64,000 bases of DNA, from NCBI RefSeq assembly GCF_910592395.1, contig NC_088315.1, positions 12,714,501-12,778,500 on the forward strand, written 5' to 3'. The DNA comes from Lineus longissimus (lineage: Eukaryota; Nemertea; Pilidiophora; Heteronemertea; Lineidae). The position numbers were made by a program, and so were the translations under genes. The notes below the pieces were generated by a model. That model was not told the DNA's origin. It did no database searches and was given only the letters and a program-made list of their open reading frames with translations. Below, in pieces: positions 34,811-45,549 of the stretch (positions within the stretch are counted from its first letter, which is position 1; each line of letters opens with the position of its first letter).

Positions 34811-35084
34811 TGTCATGTTGGGATCGTCAACAGAATTCAAATGGACTAAGAATATCCTCTTATCATGTTATAAGTTTATTCACTGTAATGTCCTAGACAA
34901 GAAGCCATATCAGGGCAAGAGTCGGATAACCAGCAATAGACGTGACCTATAGAGACGGAGGTCCGCGCACTTCTGATCGCTTGACCCAGTTTATACCTGG
35001 AGATCAGCCTCCTTCCACGTGGTCACATGACGGAGGGTCCTAACGCTGAGGCTCCTCATGGAAGGGTCTAAACTATATATAACA
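34811..35084 (-). repeat. Gypsy 3' LTR
   Basis: On the minus strand starts TGTTATATATAG and ends CAACATGACA, so it has TG...CA ends, 274 bp. The internal side is the purine tract at 35085-35096. Positions 34811-34869 recur at 45491-45549. Confidence 0.75.
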
Positions 35085-35096
35085 TCCCCCTTGTTC

Positions 35097-36308
35097 AAAT
35101 TACGAACTTGATTAAGATAATAATAGTTTAGACTTAAAGCAAGAACAAGTTGTTTTAAAATCTTTGGAAGTGTTTATACATTCCGACAACTGGGGCATTT
35201 AAACTTCCAAAGCGTTTATACAGACAATCGGAAACAGGGATACCTTGCTAGTAGGTTACGTAATAAAATTGAAGAGGCTGAACTAATCTCAGCTAAGTTT
35301 AACAAAGTCAGAGAGTGCAGTTCCACAGTGGAACATAATTAAACTGGTCATCCGAATACATGAAGATAGTAGACATAAAAGCACAAGAAAGTGAGCACAG
35401 CTAGCCTGAAATGAAATGGTTAGTTATGCAGGGCTTAATATCACTACTATAATCCTAAAAGGATTGGCCTTGTTCCAAAAAAAAATTTGACAACAGTCAT
35501 TGCCAAAAGATGAGAAATATCTACTAAAAACTTCTCAAAAGTTTGTACAAATTTACCAATAATTGCACAAAGTTAAATTTTAAACATAGTTCTGCATGAG
35601 AACAACAACAATAATAATCAAAGAATGCACTATCATATTGTAATGTTTATGCATCAGCGTAACCATAGTGACTGTACACATGTATGGTGGCTATGGCTAA
35701 TGTACACAATGTACTTTAAGGAATGTCAATATTGACATGACTTTCCTGGAACTGAATCCTGGACACAGCATTGAGTGCATTTTTAGACAGAATATTTGGC
35801 ACGTAGCCCAAATGATGCAATGAAAAAAATTACTAAAACACTTTAATCCAAAAATGTTACACACATATACTCATAAATCCACAAACACGCTTTATAGTGA
35901 GGCAATATGATGCTACGTACTCAAATTACCGTTAAAAATTGGCCATCTATTTTTAATGCAGTAATGATGATGTTTTTATTCAGTAGTTGGAGCACACCTG
36001 TGTGTACTTTCGATTCTCATTTATGATCGAGCAAAGCTTTGTATACGCACAAGTATCAAGGCATTGACTTGAAAAGTTATGACTCCATTGTTCACTAATA
36101 AAACTACTTTTTAGTACTGAACTCTGAATAATGAGCACTGCTCGCACACAATTGTGGAAGAAGAACAACCCTATAACCACAAAAGGCAAATTTATACCTC
36201 ACTAATGACTTCAAAAAGTCTACATGAAAACTATCAAAAACCTGATGGTTTTCTCACCGATATGAATACCTTGAGATTATACACATGCATGGTTTCACAT
36301 TGTATCAC
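35097..36308. other. Gypsy 3' untranslated region
   Basis: About 1.2 kb between the third ORF and the polypurine tract. AT-rich, no frame of note. Confidence 0.5.
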
Positions 36309-36671
36309 TTACAAAGAATACAAGTGCTTGATCAAGTTTTGAGGCGATCCAAGACATCTGACTCGATTGTCTGGATCCAGGATGGTTTCAACTACTTGTG
36401 GGCAGTTGATATCACACTGCGGATCCCACCAAAACCTGTATGGCTTATCACGCAACGGGACAGACAATAAGAGCTGTATGTTGGCTCCTTTAAACCTAGC
36501 CCTTTCAACAGTATACACAGCCTCAGAAGATGGGGCATTTTCTAAGACCTTTAACAATGTTTGTTGTTGCTGATCAGAGAGTTTGCTCGGTGCAGCAAAA
36601 CCATTGTTGTGTTCCAAACATTCCGCATAAGACTCCAAATCCAAAGGATTTGCCTTAGCATAGAATATCAT
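36309..36671 (-). CDS. Gypsy third ORF, function unknown
   Basis: 120 residues, intact. Its ATG (36671-36669) overlaps the pol stop TGA (36670-36668) as ATGA, which suggests coupled termination-reinitiation or is a coincidence of a recent frame change. The C-terminus reads KPYRFWWDPQCDINCPQVVE and LGSPQNLIKHL. No signal peptide or membrane segment, so it is not an envelope. It may be an extension of the integrase C-terminus. I do not recognise the domain. Confidence 0.55.
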   Translation of the reverse strand: MIFYAKANPLDLESYAECLEHNNGFAAPSKLSDQQQQTLLKVLENAPSSEAVYTVERARFKGANIQLLLSVPLRDKPYRFWWDPQCDINCPQVVETILDPDNRVRCLGSPQNLIKHLYSL

Positions 36672-37318
36672 TTCACAATCCGGAGCGGAGGGGAGGGGAG
36701 CTGTTGACCAAGCTCATCAATGAACTTGTACTCAGTAGTACAGTTTGTCGACTTGACTTCAGTGTTTTCACTGGACCTCAAAGCCTGTCGCAATTTCTGC
36801 AAATAGCTGATGTTCTCATGATCCGTAGCTTTTAAGAATGCTGGTTTTAACCGGTTGAAGTTAAAAACATCCTTCAAAATTCTACCATCTAAGTCTGACA
36901 AGATATAGTGGGTGCGATCAAGAACCTGATGAATGACAAAAGGACCTACCCAAGACGCAGTGAATTTCTTTGCGTTGGCAGTCAAGGAGGAGCTGGATGG
37001 TTTATGCAGATAAACCAGTTGACCTTGTTCATAAACCTGACACTTTTGAGCAACCTTCTGATTCTGAGTTTGTTGTTGATGCTCTTGCAGCTTTAACATT
37101 AGCTTAGAGACATTCTGAAATTTGTCTTTCAGATGTTCAACATACTCAGATTGCGAGTGTGACAATCCCAAGACTGGTTTGAAATTTAGTCCGGTAAATG
37201 TCAGTGGGCTCACGCAAGAAGACAAGGTAGAATGGGCAATGACCACCGAGGTAACTAGAGCAGAATGAATTGAACGAATACTGAGCAACACTGTAATAGC
37301 GAACCCAATCTTGTCCAT
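36668..37318 (-). pseudogene. Gypsy integrase C-terminal domain
   Basis: Native coding begins near 37200, where the frame reads TGLNFKPVLGLSHSQSEYV; the part of this frame above that is the shadow of the main pol frame. It goes on with a coiled stretch (LMLKLQEHQQQTQ) and the GPY/F-like module YEQGQLVYLHKP, WVGPFVIHQVLDRTHYIL and NRLKPAF. GPY/F modules follow the integrase core in many Gypsy elements and help multimerisation or targeting. A one-base shift near 37195 separates it from the catalytic part. Confidence 0.78.
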
Positions 37319-40300
37319 ATTGGCTGAGATTCACCTTGACCAAATTGGCGACGGACTGAATTTGACGCTCGACATGAAGAGAGCCGTGATTCCCGACTGA
37401 AATGATTTTCTGAGAGATGTTAAGAGTTTCACACAACAGAGTAATGATCTTGCCGGTCAATGATGTCGCTGCATCACAGATAATGACTTCGGGAATACCA
37501 AAATCACACAGAACACGCTGAATGAGAACTTCCGCTATTGTCGCTGCCTCTAAATTCTTTAGGGGCACACAGACAATAAAACGAGTTGCTGCACAACTTA
37601 CTACCATCAAGTGACGGTAACCTGATCTGGACGGAACCATTGTTTTGAAATCAAGTGAGATTGTCTCAAATGGACAATATCTCGCAGGAATCCGCTCATG
37701 GTATGGTCTGTCCTTGTCGACTTTTCCTTTGGATTGCTGACAATTGCTACATGATTGAATATATGATACAATCCTCTGGTACATTGACGGAAAGTAATAT
37801 GACTTGCGCAGTGTCAGAAATGTGCGTACACAACCTTGGTGATTGGCGGTAACGGAGTCATGATATCGGCTAATGAGTGGATCAATAAACTTTTCAGGGA
37901 CAGCGAGTTGAAAACAGTAATTACCATCACTATTTGCTGGGAAGAATAACCAAAACAAGATATTGTTGCATAACAAATACTGTTCAGACCTAAGCATGAT
38001 GGACCTAGCAGCTTTCTTGTCTGCTGGGAGAATGTTGTGTGCAAGATAGTCGAAGATAGGCTTGAAGAATGGTGACGTCTGTTGGGCAATGCGAAACTGC
38101 TGACCGTCAAATGGCAAATTGTAATCCCGAATGACCTTACGCTTGATGACTTTTAGCACTTTGTTCAGTTCAGCTTGATTAGGTATGTGGCTTGCAGTCA
38201 TGTGATCAATCTGTGGTACTAATGGCTCAGGTGTTAGCAAAAATTCTGGTGGACACTGTTTGATGTGTTCTTCCTGAACTTGATCATTCTTGTTTATCAC
38301 TCTGTCAACCAATCTTGGCTCTGGTACTGTAATATCAGCTGGCTGGGCCTGTTGTTGGACGGCTGGTGGTGGCATCCTTAGTCTCAGGGTCCTGGCAGGA
38401 CTGGCTTGGCGTCTAGTTGGCCTGGGTGCAGGAACAGGTCTTGGTTGAGGGACGGGCCTGGGAGGCGGTGGCACAGGATTATCGACCCTTTGTTGTTGGA
38501 CTTGGGGTGGCCTCACAGCTGGACGTCCGTCTTTGAACAATGGTGCAATGGGTAATGCATTTTGTCGCGCAAATGACCTGGTTACGGGTCTTGTAGGAGC
38601 ACTTACAGTAGGATAGGCACAATCTAGGCAACCAAAATGACAACTGTCTGAACTACAGAATTCAAGATGCTGAGACCTGGGTACATGCCATTCTTGGGCT
38701 GGGAATGCAATGGGCATGATGCGATCAAATTGATCATCATCATCCAGTGGTGCTCTTGACAAGAAATCACTGACAACTAGATCTGTACCTTTTTTATAGG
38801 CCAACTCAAATGAATAATGAGACAATCTCTCAAGAAGCTTTTGTAAGCGTAGTGTGCATGGCTCACTCTTACTCTTCACAATTTGAACGAGACTACTGTG
38901 ATCAACATATGCTAAGAAGGAATGTGACTGCAAAAGATAACGAAAAGCTGTAACATTGATGTACAGTCCAAATAACTCAAGTTCACTGACTGAATATGCT
39001 GCTGCAGCTGGAGGAAGACGCTTTGAATAGTAAGCAATGATACGTTCTTTGCCTTGAACCCTTTGTGCCAAATATGAGCCTGTGGCTATACGCGATGTGT
39101 CTGAATACAGAACAAACTGACCTTCCGGTGCTGGGGCACACAGAACTGGGGGTGAGGTAAGAAGCTCCTTGACCTTCTGGAAGGCTTCTTCGTGCTCAGC
39201 TTGCCAGCTGAAAGTGGCATTGTGTTTGGTTAACTCATGAAGAGGTTTAACCAATTCTTGGGGGCGTGGCAAATAGAGACTGAGAAATCCAACAGCTCCA
39301 ATAAACCGTTTGACCTGTTTTGGGGTCCGAGGCTGTGGCATGTTACGAATTGCTGAACATTTATCGTTCATAGCCTGCACCTGAACTACACCTTCAGCAT
39401 TGATGCTGATTATGTGGCCAACAAATGTGACTCGCTGTCGAAACAGTTTACATTTTTGTGTAGACAATTTGAGTCCATGCTTTTTCAATGCCAAGAGTAT
39501 GCTTTCTAAATGCCTTGCATGCTCTGCATTACTTTCACTGAACACCAAGAAATCATCATGAATGGGAATGACAAATGTGTCCGAATCAGGAATTTCAGCA
39601 AGGATTGAGTTGCATTTTTCAGCAAAGATACAACTTAATACAGTGAGACCCATTGGTAACCTACGATACATGTTATTGGGAAAGCCAGGATAAGGACAAA
39701 TGCCAGTGTAAGATTGAGATTTTTCCGAGAGGGGCAGACTGTGAAAAGCACTTTTGAGATCAATCACTGATAATACTTTACAGTTTGAACGCCCTAAACG
39801 AGCTAGAACACTTTGTAGGGTGACAAAGTTTTGATTGACAGTTCTACAACGACTATTCAAATACCTGAAATCACTGACTATCCTCTTGTCAGTTGTACCC
39901 TTTTTGCCAATCAGCATGACCGGGCTGCTGTAGGCAGAACAGCCTTTCTTCAAGATACCAAGATTTACCAGCTTATTGAACTCTTTGTCAATTTGCTTGC
40001 GATTTTCCTCTGGGATAGGATATGGGCGGACGAAAAATGGACTGTCATCCTTCAATTGGATGTCCACTTCAAAATTGGGGCACGTGCCAATTTCGCCGTA
40101 GAGGCTGAATGCCTCTTTGTTCCGTAGAAGTAGCTCATACAAGTGCTGCTTCTCATCCGCACTAAGAGTGCTACCTTGCAGCGAGATTTGCTGCTCAATT
40201 ATATCCTGGGGTGACAACTTGGAGATAGGATCATCGATATCCAGGTGAGGGTACCTGAGCAGATTTTTATAATGAAGGTCAGATACGCACTGTTCACGTG

Positions 40301-40361
40301 TGACCCTATTATTCAAGGAGCCACTAGGGACTAAGTGGGTAGCATGAATATGATCTGACAA
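37146..40361 (-). CDS. Gypsy pol: RT, RNase H, integrase
   Basis: A 1071-residue open frame. RT: CSAYSSPVMLIGKKG, KVLSVIDLKSAFHSLPL, NMYRRLPMGL, then TFVIPIHDDFLVFS. The catalytic box is I-H-D-D instead of Y-x-D-D. RNase H: FVLYSDTSRIATGSYLA, AYSVSELELFGLY, FLAYVDHSSLVQIV. A Pro/Gln-rich linker follows, then the integrase zinc domain (HDSVTANHQG ... CSNCQQSKGK) and core (ISLDFKTMVP, VIICDAATS, HVERQIQS: D, D, E). The frame upstream of the first Met stays open to about 40450 and overlaps the end of gag, so gag-pol frameshifting is likely. No aspartic-protease D-S/T-G block is seen between gag and RT. Confidence 0.88.
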   Translation of the reverse strand: MSDHIHATHLVPSGSLNNRVTREQCVSDLHYKNLLRYPHLDIDDPISKLSPQDIIEQQISLQGSTLSADEKQHLYELLLRNKEAFSLYGEIGTCPNFEVDIQLKDDSPFFVRPYPIPEENRKQIDKEFNKLVNLGILKKGCSAYSSPVMLIGKKGTTDKRIVSDFRYLNSRCRTVNQNFVTLQSVLARLGRSNCKVLSVIDLKSAFHSLPLSEKSQSYTGICPYPGFPNNMYRRLPMGLTVLSCIFAEKCNSILAEIPDSDTFVIPIHDDFLVFSESNAEHARHLESILLALKKHGLKLSTQKCKLFRQRVTFVGHIISINAEGVVQVQAMNDKCSAIRNMPQPRTPKQVKRFIGAVGFLSLYLPRPQELVKPLHELTKHNATFSWQAEHEEAFQKVKELLTSPPVLCAPAPEGQFVLYSDTSRIATGSYLAQRVQGKERIIAYYSKRLPPAAAAYSVSELELFGLYINVTAFRYLLQSHSFLAYVDHSSLVQIVKSKSEPCTLRLQKLLERLSHYSFELAYKKGTDLVVSDFLSRAPLDDDDQFDRIMPIAFPAQEWHVPRSQHLEFCSSDSCHFGCLDCAYPTVSAPTRPVTRSFARQNALPIAPLFKDGRPAVRPPQVQQQRVDNPVPPPPRPVPQPRPVPAPRPTRRQASPARTLRLRMPPPAVQQQAQPADITVPEPRLVDRVINKNDQVQEEHIKQCPPEFLLTPEPLVPQIDHMTASHIPNQAELNKVLKVIKRKVIRDYNLPFDGQQFRIAQQTSPFFKPIFDYLAHNILPADKKAARSIMLRSEQYLLCNNILFWLFFPANSDGNYCFQLAVPEKFIDPLISRYHDSVTANHQGCVRTFLTLRKSYYFPSMYQRIVSYIQSCSNCQQSKGKVDKDRPYHERIPARYCPFETISLDFKTMVPSRSGYRHLMVVSCAATRFIVCVPLKNLEAATIAEVLIQRVLCDFGIPEVIICDAATSLTGKIITLLCETLNISQKIISVGNHGSLHVERQIQSVANLVKVNLSQYGQDWVRYYSVAQYSFNSFCSSYLGGHCPFYLVFLREPTDIYRTKFQTSLGIVTLAI

Positions 40362-40453
40362 ATCAGTGAACGCAACAGGACGATTATCACGGAAAGTGAC
40401 ATTTTTCTTTGAATTGTTCGTAACCCGGAGAATGGCTGCACTTTTTCTGAGCT

Positions 40454-41257
40454 TTACGAGCTTTCACGGGTTCGTGGGCGGCTTGGGGATTGCGACCGTT
40501 TTCGCTGCTTGTGGGCGTAGTCGTCGCTTCGAGACGGGCGGCTGGATCGCAGGTATGGCGATGTGGGTCTTGGACTGCGCGGTGCGTCTATGTCCTGGCT
40601 TTGGAAAGCTGCATGGGCCTGCGGTGGCGAAGCTTTGTCCATCTTCAGGTCGTCCAACTTGGCCAGGATGGCATGGAGGACGTGGTCTGTGGCATTGGTG
40701 GCGTGAACTTGGTCCGCTGCTGTTGAGAAATGTACGCGCTGTGGCGTGATATAAAGGAACCGCTGCGCACATTCGGCGATGGCGTTTGAATCGTCGTCAG
40801 CATCCATTGCCATGATAACGGCTTTCTGACAATCAGGAGGCAAGGTTTGTAGCAGTTTGTTTTTGATCTGGTTATCATCATACCCAATGCGGAGTGCAGC
40901 CAGCCTAATTTTACTTAGGTGCTGTTGTGCAGTCTGGTTTGCGGTGTAAGTAATCGACTCAAAATGCTGTACATTGGCAAAGTGGGAGTGGTTCGGGGAA
41001 AACCTACTCAGAAATTGTGCCTTGAGGTCATGCAAGTCCTCAAATTCTTGGTCCTCGGCCCAAAGGCGAGCATGTTTAGACAGGCGACACTTGAGAAGGC
41101 GCACAACATTGTTCATAGCATCGTCATCACCTGGTTCATGCAGGTTATGTGCCTGAAGATAGTCATGGAATGACAGCCACCAAGATGTGGAGAGTTCATG
41201 ACTTAATACTTCACCATCAAAGTATGGAGGCAATAAATCAGTGGGGCGCAACGCCAT
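40454..41257 (-). CDS. Gypsy gag
   Basis: 267 residues from ATG 41257 (MALRPTDLLPPYFDG). Capsid-like helices with WWLSFHDYLQAH, LKAQFLSRFSP, LRIGYDDNQIKNKLLQTLP and a Ser/Arg/Pro-rich basic tail (RKRSQSPSRPRT) instead of a zinc knuckle. This is the retrotransposon gag (capsid) fold of Gypsy elements. It ends at TAA 40454-40456; pol lies one frame over and overlaps. Confidence 0.82.
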   Translation of the reverse strand: MALRPTDLLPPYFDGEVLSHELSTSWWLSFHDYLQAHNLHEPGDDDAMNNVVRLLKCRLSKHARLWAEDQEFEDLHDLKAQFLSRFSPNHSHFANVQHFESITYTANQTAQQHLSKIRLAALRIGYDDNQIKNKLLQTLPPDCQKAVIMAMDADDDSNAIAECAQRFLYITPQRVHFSTAADQVHATNATDHVLHAILAKLDDLKMDKASPPQAHAAFQSQDIDAPRSPRPTSPYLRSSRPSRSDDYAHKQRKRSQSPSRPRTRESS

Positions 41258-42103
41258 TTTGGTTTATGTTGTCAATCTATTATATTATGGGAAAAAGATA
41301 ATTCTCTATTGGAGGATGGGGTGGTGATACTGTTCAGTTGGCTGGAAGAAAATGCTGAAATGGCGGTGAAAAGTTAGTTACATCAGGATGTTGCATGTAC
41401 TGGAATGGGCGGAAAAGTTAGTTACAATACATTTCAATGGCGAGGGGCGAAGGGGCTGTCTTGGTGAACTGAAACTGGGCAAGAAATTTTATCACAGCAT
41501 GGTTATCATAAGGCAAATCAACAATCACATGTAAGTCTATTAAAGCGAACTGGAACCGCCAAGCCAGCTCGTATGACCTCGTTTTCATTCCCCGCGTATC
41601 GGGTGATCAGAGCGAGGCATGAATGAAACATGGCGCCTAGCTGTCAATCATTCAGTGACGTCACTACTATGGAATTTACTACGAAAATTCATGAATGAAA
41701 GATCGCATGACTCACGTGATTCTCACATGATTCTCAATAATAACAAATTGAACTGCGCATGCTCGGGCACTGGGGGCGGAGCTACAAATCTGAACTCGAC
41801 TTTCTCGGGCGGTGAAAGTCGAAAAGTTGAATAAATCGGAACAGTTGATCCATTGTCTCTGCTGGAATGTCACTTGGTGATGTCACATTCACTAACAGTC
41901 GGCAAAGTCTTGAATGAAGATTATGATGAAACGCACAGTCTTGACTAACGGAGGAGACACAGTCTTGGAAGCTGGATGAAGATTACGAGGAAACACAGTC
42001 TTGGATGATGATCATGAGGAAACAGCGCTCAATATGGCGTCAAGAAATCGGCACGACCAGTTTCTAAAATGATGAGTTCGGGACGGAATTGGTGATATAC
42101 AAC
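41258..42103. other. Gypsy leader, unassigned
   Basis: No gene. Several AGTCTTG-GATGA-like words recur around 41905-42005 (ACAGTCTTGG, ACACAGTCTTGGA), a weak short-period repeat. Confidence 0.4.
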
Positions 42104-42114
42104 CTGGCGGCCTG

Positions 42115-43049
42115 CGAAATTTTTTTCTGCAGGATACTTCTGCCACAGTGTACATCTGACAGCCAATCACAATTGGCGCGATCTTTGACGTCACACTGTT
42201 TATTTATGCATGATAATGCAAATACAATGGACGATACCGAGTCGCATGCCGAGTGCCACTTCAACTGTGAATGTGACAATAGTTCATTGTCTGACCCCAA
42301 TTATGCTCAACTCAAGGTTTGTGTCGTAGTGTTTAGGAATGAATTGCACAGATTCATTGTAAAATTGATGATATTATGCGTACAAAAGAGGCATCAGCTG
42401 ATCCGATCGCTACATTGCAGTGCATGCATTGATTTGTGAAATTTTAAAGGGGCAGTGACACTGACAGTGTTGCCAATGTTGATAATTATTAAAGGGACAG
42501 TGTATCCGATGTCTCGCGATTTGTGAAATTTTAAGGGGCAGTGACACTGACAGTGTTGCCAATGTTGATAATTATTAAAGGGACAGTGTATCCGATGTCT
42601 GCTGTTGAAGGTATCAGGCCTATTTTGGTAGTTTGAACATTGTTGAAGGGCCATTGTATAAAACACATTTTGACAAGCAAACAAAATAAATTGAATGGTG
42701 GCGCCACCTATGCATATACAGCAGAACTAGTTACACGGTTGACAGATAAACATTCAACCTCGGCTATTTTGCCGAGCACAGTGTGCCTTTAACAGACAAG
42801 TCCAATAAATACAGTCCACTCGACAATGAAAATACATGTTAAGATACTGCAAATAAATATATTTTAGCTAATATACTCCTCTAACCATTTGCTAACTTGT
42901 TCTTTCCAAGATTATCAGAACACGTGGCATTGTTGACATTATTGCGCCATGTGGAAAGATGATGTCAACAAAGACACGTGCTTGCCTTGAATTCTGATTG
43001 GCTGTCAGATGTACACTATGGCAGAAGTATCCTGCAGAAAAAAATTTCG
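42115..43049. mobile_element. 935-bp TIR element with 11-bp target duplication
   Basis: Inverted ends of 55 bp: CGAAATTTTTTTCTGCAGG... at 42115-42169 and its complement at 42995-43049, with one or two differences. CTGGCGGCCTG is present in direct orientation on both sides (42104-42114, 43050-43060). Long TIRs and a 9-11 bp duplication fit a Mutator-like nonautonomous element. No transposase frame. Confidence 0.85.
42431..42603 (+). repeat. 87-bp tandem duplication
   Basis: GATTTGTGAAATTTTAA...GTATCCGATGTCT occurs at 42431-42517 and 42518-42603 with one base difference in an A-run. It lies inside the 935-bp TIR element. Confidence 0.9.
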
Positions 43050-43083
43050 CTGGCGGCCTGTTGAAGTTGAAAATTGGTCCTAC

Positions 43084-43553
43084 AGGGCAGAGACCTGTAT
43101 TCATCCACGACCGGAAGTGTGGCACAGTCACATAGAGCTTATCAAAATGTCAAGTTGTGGTAAATACATGGCTGGGATGGACCAAAGTGGAATTAATTCT
43201 CAATCTGTGGTTGATTCTTAATCTACAGAGTCAGGCCATCACAGAAATATGCTTTTTGATAATATATTTAAGAAAATGTGGTCTCACTGGTCAGTTTAGA
43301 ACTTGTACTTTGACAGGGCCATATCAATGCGCCAGTGACGTTTTGATGGATATGGTGTACGGAAATCTTTTTTTCTCAGGCAATCGGTATTGGAATTTTT
43401 TAAAACTTTATTATGCTATTGGCAAAGGGTTCTTCTTGACACATATAAAATTTTGTGCAGATTGATTGGTCCAATGAGTACTTTTTTTACCAAAACCTAT
43501 GCACAACAATGTACACGTAATGTACACATGTTTTAATAGAGGACTCTGGCCTA
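43084..43553 (+). repeat. 470-bp repeat, copy 1
   Basis: Starts AGGGCAGAGACC and ends GGACTCTGGCCTA; these ends are imperfect inverted repeats of one another (two mismatches in 12). Copy 2 at 44849-45318 appears identical by eye. It can be translated into the same 102-residue frame in both copies, but that frame has no recognisable motif. Confidence 0.85.
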
Positions 43554-44848
43554 GTAGTCAAAATGGTTGACCAAGTATGAAAAATTTGACACTTGCACAC
43601 ACATTTTATCTTATTTTCTCTATTCTGCACGTCCTTTTCATCCCTTTTTCTTGTAGTTGAACCAATACTTATGGCATTATTGTACATATTAACCCTTTTC
43701 AGCCGCAATCATGGATTCAGACCTTAAAACTCAAAATAAACCAGAACAGCGAACTTGATCTGAAGTCGAGTAGTGTAAACTGTATATTATGGACTGGGTA
43801 TAGTCAACAATGTTAGTATCCTCAGTTAGTATAACATCCGTATTGTCCTTTGTAGCATCCTGTCCCCTCCGGCGAAGTATCCTCAGTGGGCTGACTGTGT
43901 TCTCGACCGTCGGTGCAAAGATGATGCCATCCGATCGCTCACGCACAACATTAATTGTTGTAATCCTCATTACTGAAGTGAAACGAGACCAGCTACCATC
44001 GGTTTTCTCTGGAGGCATTGTCCTGCTGTAGGGCGAGTGGTAAGAGTGACCAACTTGAAATCCACGGCTTGGCTTTTTGCTTAGTTATAGGCATCTTGAG
44101 TTGAAGTTTACTCTGTGGAGTCCACATGTAAAGTGACCCCCAGGGCATACTTAGTTGAAGCTTGAGGATATTGGGATGGTTCATCATTGTGCTTCTCTGT
44201 ACTGATGAGCTGCTTAGATAAACAAATACCTAAGCCATAACAAAAGTCATATCCTAATGAAAAACAAACATTTGGTAGGCCTACACATGTGTCCTCCGAT
44301 CTTTCAAGTTGAGAATGTGAGAAAAGGAGGTTTCTCAGGGTCAAAGGGGTTCACTTTGAATTGGCCACACATGCTCTTTACTGGCCATATGAAGTTTAAA
44401 CTTGATAGGTAGGCAAGTGTGAATCTGAAGTAATCTGGAATTGTGACTTTTTGAAAATTCAGACTCAGTGTTGTAGAGATTCTACAATTTCTATAATCCG
44501 TTGTCATGGTAACTGCCCAAACTTAGAAACCTGGCCCTGGGACATCCAGCAATGACCATATGAACTCAAAAACTCTTTTTTCTAATAATGTATATATCCT
44601 TTATTTCAAACTAACAGTGCTTAGTAGGATTTGATAATTTTTAACAGAAATATTACATGTTGGGTATTTGCCACGCCCACATCACTTCAACATAGAATTT
44701 GAGGCCGGACATAGCAAGAAGATGAACTCAAATAAAAATTTTACAATTCAATATAATTCAAAAATTCCTTTTGCACAGTAATGTGGACATCTAGGGAAAT
44801 CTGAAAACAGCAGAACATTTGACCTGGGGCCAACACTGGCTCTCTACT
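43554..44848. other. Unassigned spacer between 470-bp repeats
   Basis: A minus-strand frame at 44018-43731 (95 residues, with ERSDGIIFAPTVENTVSPLR) looks more protein-like than most here but I do not recognise it. It could be a host exon fragment. The rest shows nothing definite. Confidence 0.3.
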
Positions 44849-45318
44849 AGGGCAGAGACCTGTATTCATCCACGACCGGAAGTGTGGCACAGTCACATAG
44901 AGCTTATCAAAATGTCAAGTTGTGGTAAATACATGGCTGGGATGGACCAAAGTGGAATTAATTCTCAATCTGTGGTTGATTCTTAATCTACAGAGTCAGG
45001 CCATCACAGAAATATGCTTTTTGATAATATATTTAAGAAAATGTGGTCTCACTGGTCAGTTTAGAACTTGTACTTTGACAGGGCCATATCAATGCGCCAG
45101 TGACGTTTTGATGGATATGGTGTACGGAAATCTTTTTTTCTCAGGCAATCGGTATTGGAATTTTTTAAAACTTTATTATGCTATTGGCAAAGGGTTCTTC
45201 TTGACACATATAAAATTTTGTGCAGATTGATTGGTCCAATGAGTACTTTTTTTACCAAAACCTATGCACAACAATGTACACGTAATGTACACATGTTTTA
45301 ATAGAGGACTCTGGCCTA
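44849..45318 (+). repeat. 470-bp repeat, copy 2
   Basis: Same sequence as 43084-43553. Outside it, CTCTCTACT on the left and AGTAGAGAG on the right (about 44840-44848 and 45320-45329) extend the inverted ends, so this copy may be the full transposon and copy 1 a slightly shorter derivative. Confidence 0.85.
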
Positions 45319-45490
45319 CAGTAGAGAGTAGTCCGTTATAAGATGTTCCGCTTGAATATATTTGCCATTAGAGGGCATTTTGAAGGATGATGGAATATCC
45401 TAAAGTCGGAAGATAGCACATGAGCACGTGTGAGAGGATTCACGAAGTCCCGATCAGAGAAAATTTACGATAAAGCCGGTTCTCCACCAT

Positions 45491-45549
45491 GTCATGTTGG
45501 GATCGTCAACAGAATTCAAATGGACTAAGAATATCCTCTTATCATCTGC
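45491..45549 (-). repeat. Gypsy 5' LTR remnant
   Basis: 59 bp (TGTCATGTTGGGATCG ... TCTTATCAT) match 34811-34869. The rest of the LTR is replaced by unrelated sequence from 45550. On the minus strand it is followed by TGGTGGAGAACCGGC, which starts TGG as a primer-binding site complementary to a tRNA 3' CCA would. Confidence 0.7.

Larger units (their letters stand above)
34811..45549 (-). mobile_element. Gypsy/Metaviridae-type LTR retrotransposon, 5' LTR truncated
   Basis: Minus-strand gag (41257-40454), pol (40361-37146 and 37318-36668) and a third ORF (36671-36309). The 3' LTR is at 34811-35084, preceded on the minus strand by a purine tract AACAAGGGGGA. A 59-bp match to the LTR's inner end at 45491-45549 marks the 5' LTR remnant. 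TGGTGGAGAACCGGC follows it on the minus strand, in the place of a primer-binding site. The leader (41258-45490) is long because other elements are inserted in it. Confidence 0.8.

Noticed and set aside
34811-35084. Solo LTR of an unrelated plus-strand element
   Set aside because: The purine tract AACAAGGGGGA on the minus strand, the minus-strand gag-pol next to it and the matching remnant at 45491 place it as the Gypsy 3' LTR.
43157-43465. 102-residue ORF, identical in both 470-bp copies
   Set aside because: Identity is explained by recent duplication of non-coding repeat DNA; composition is hydrophobic without any conserved motif.
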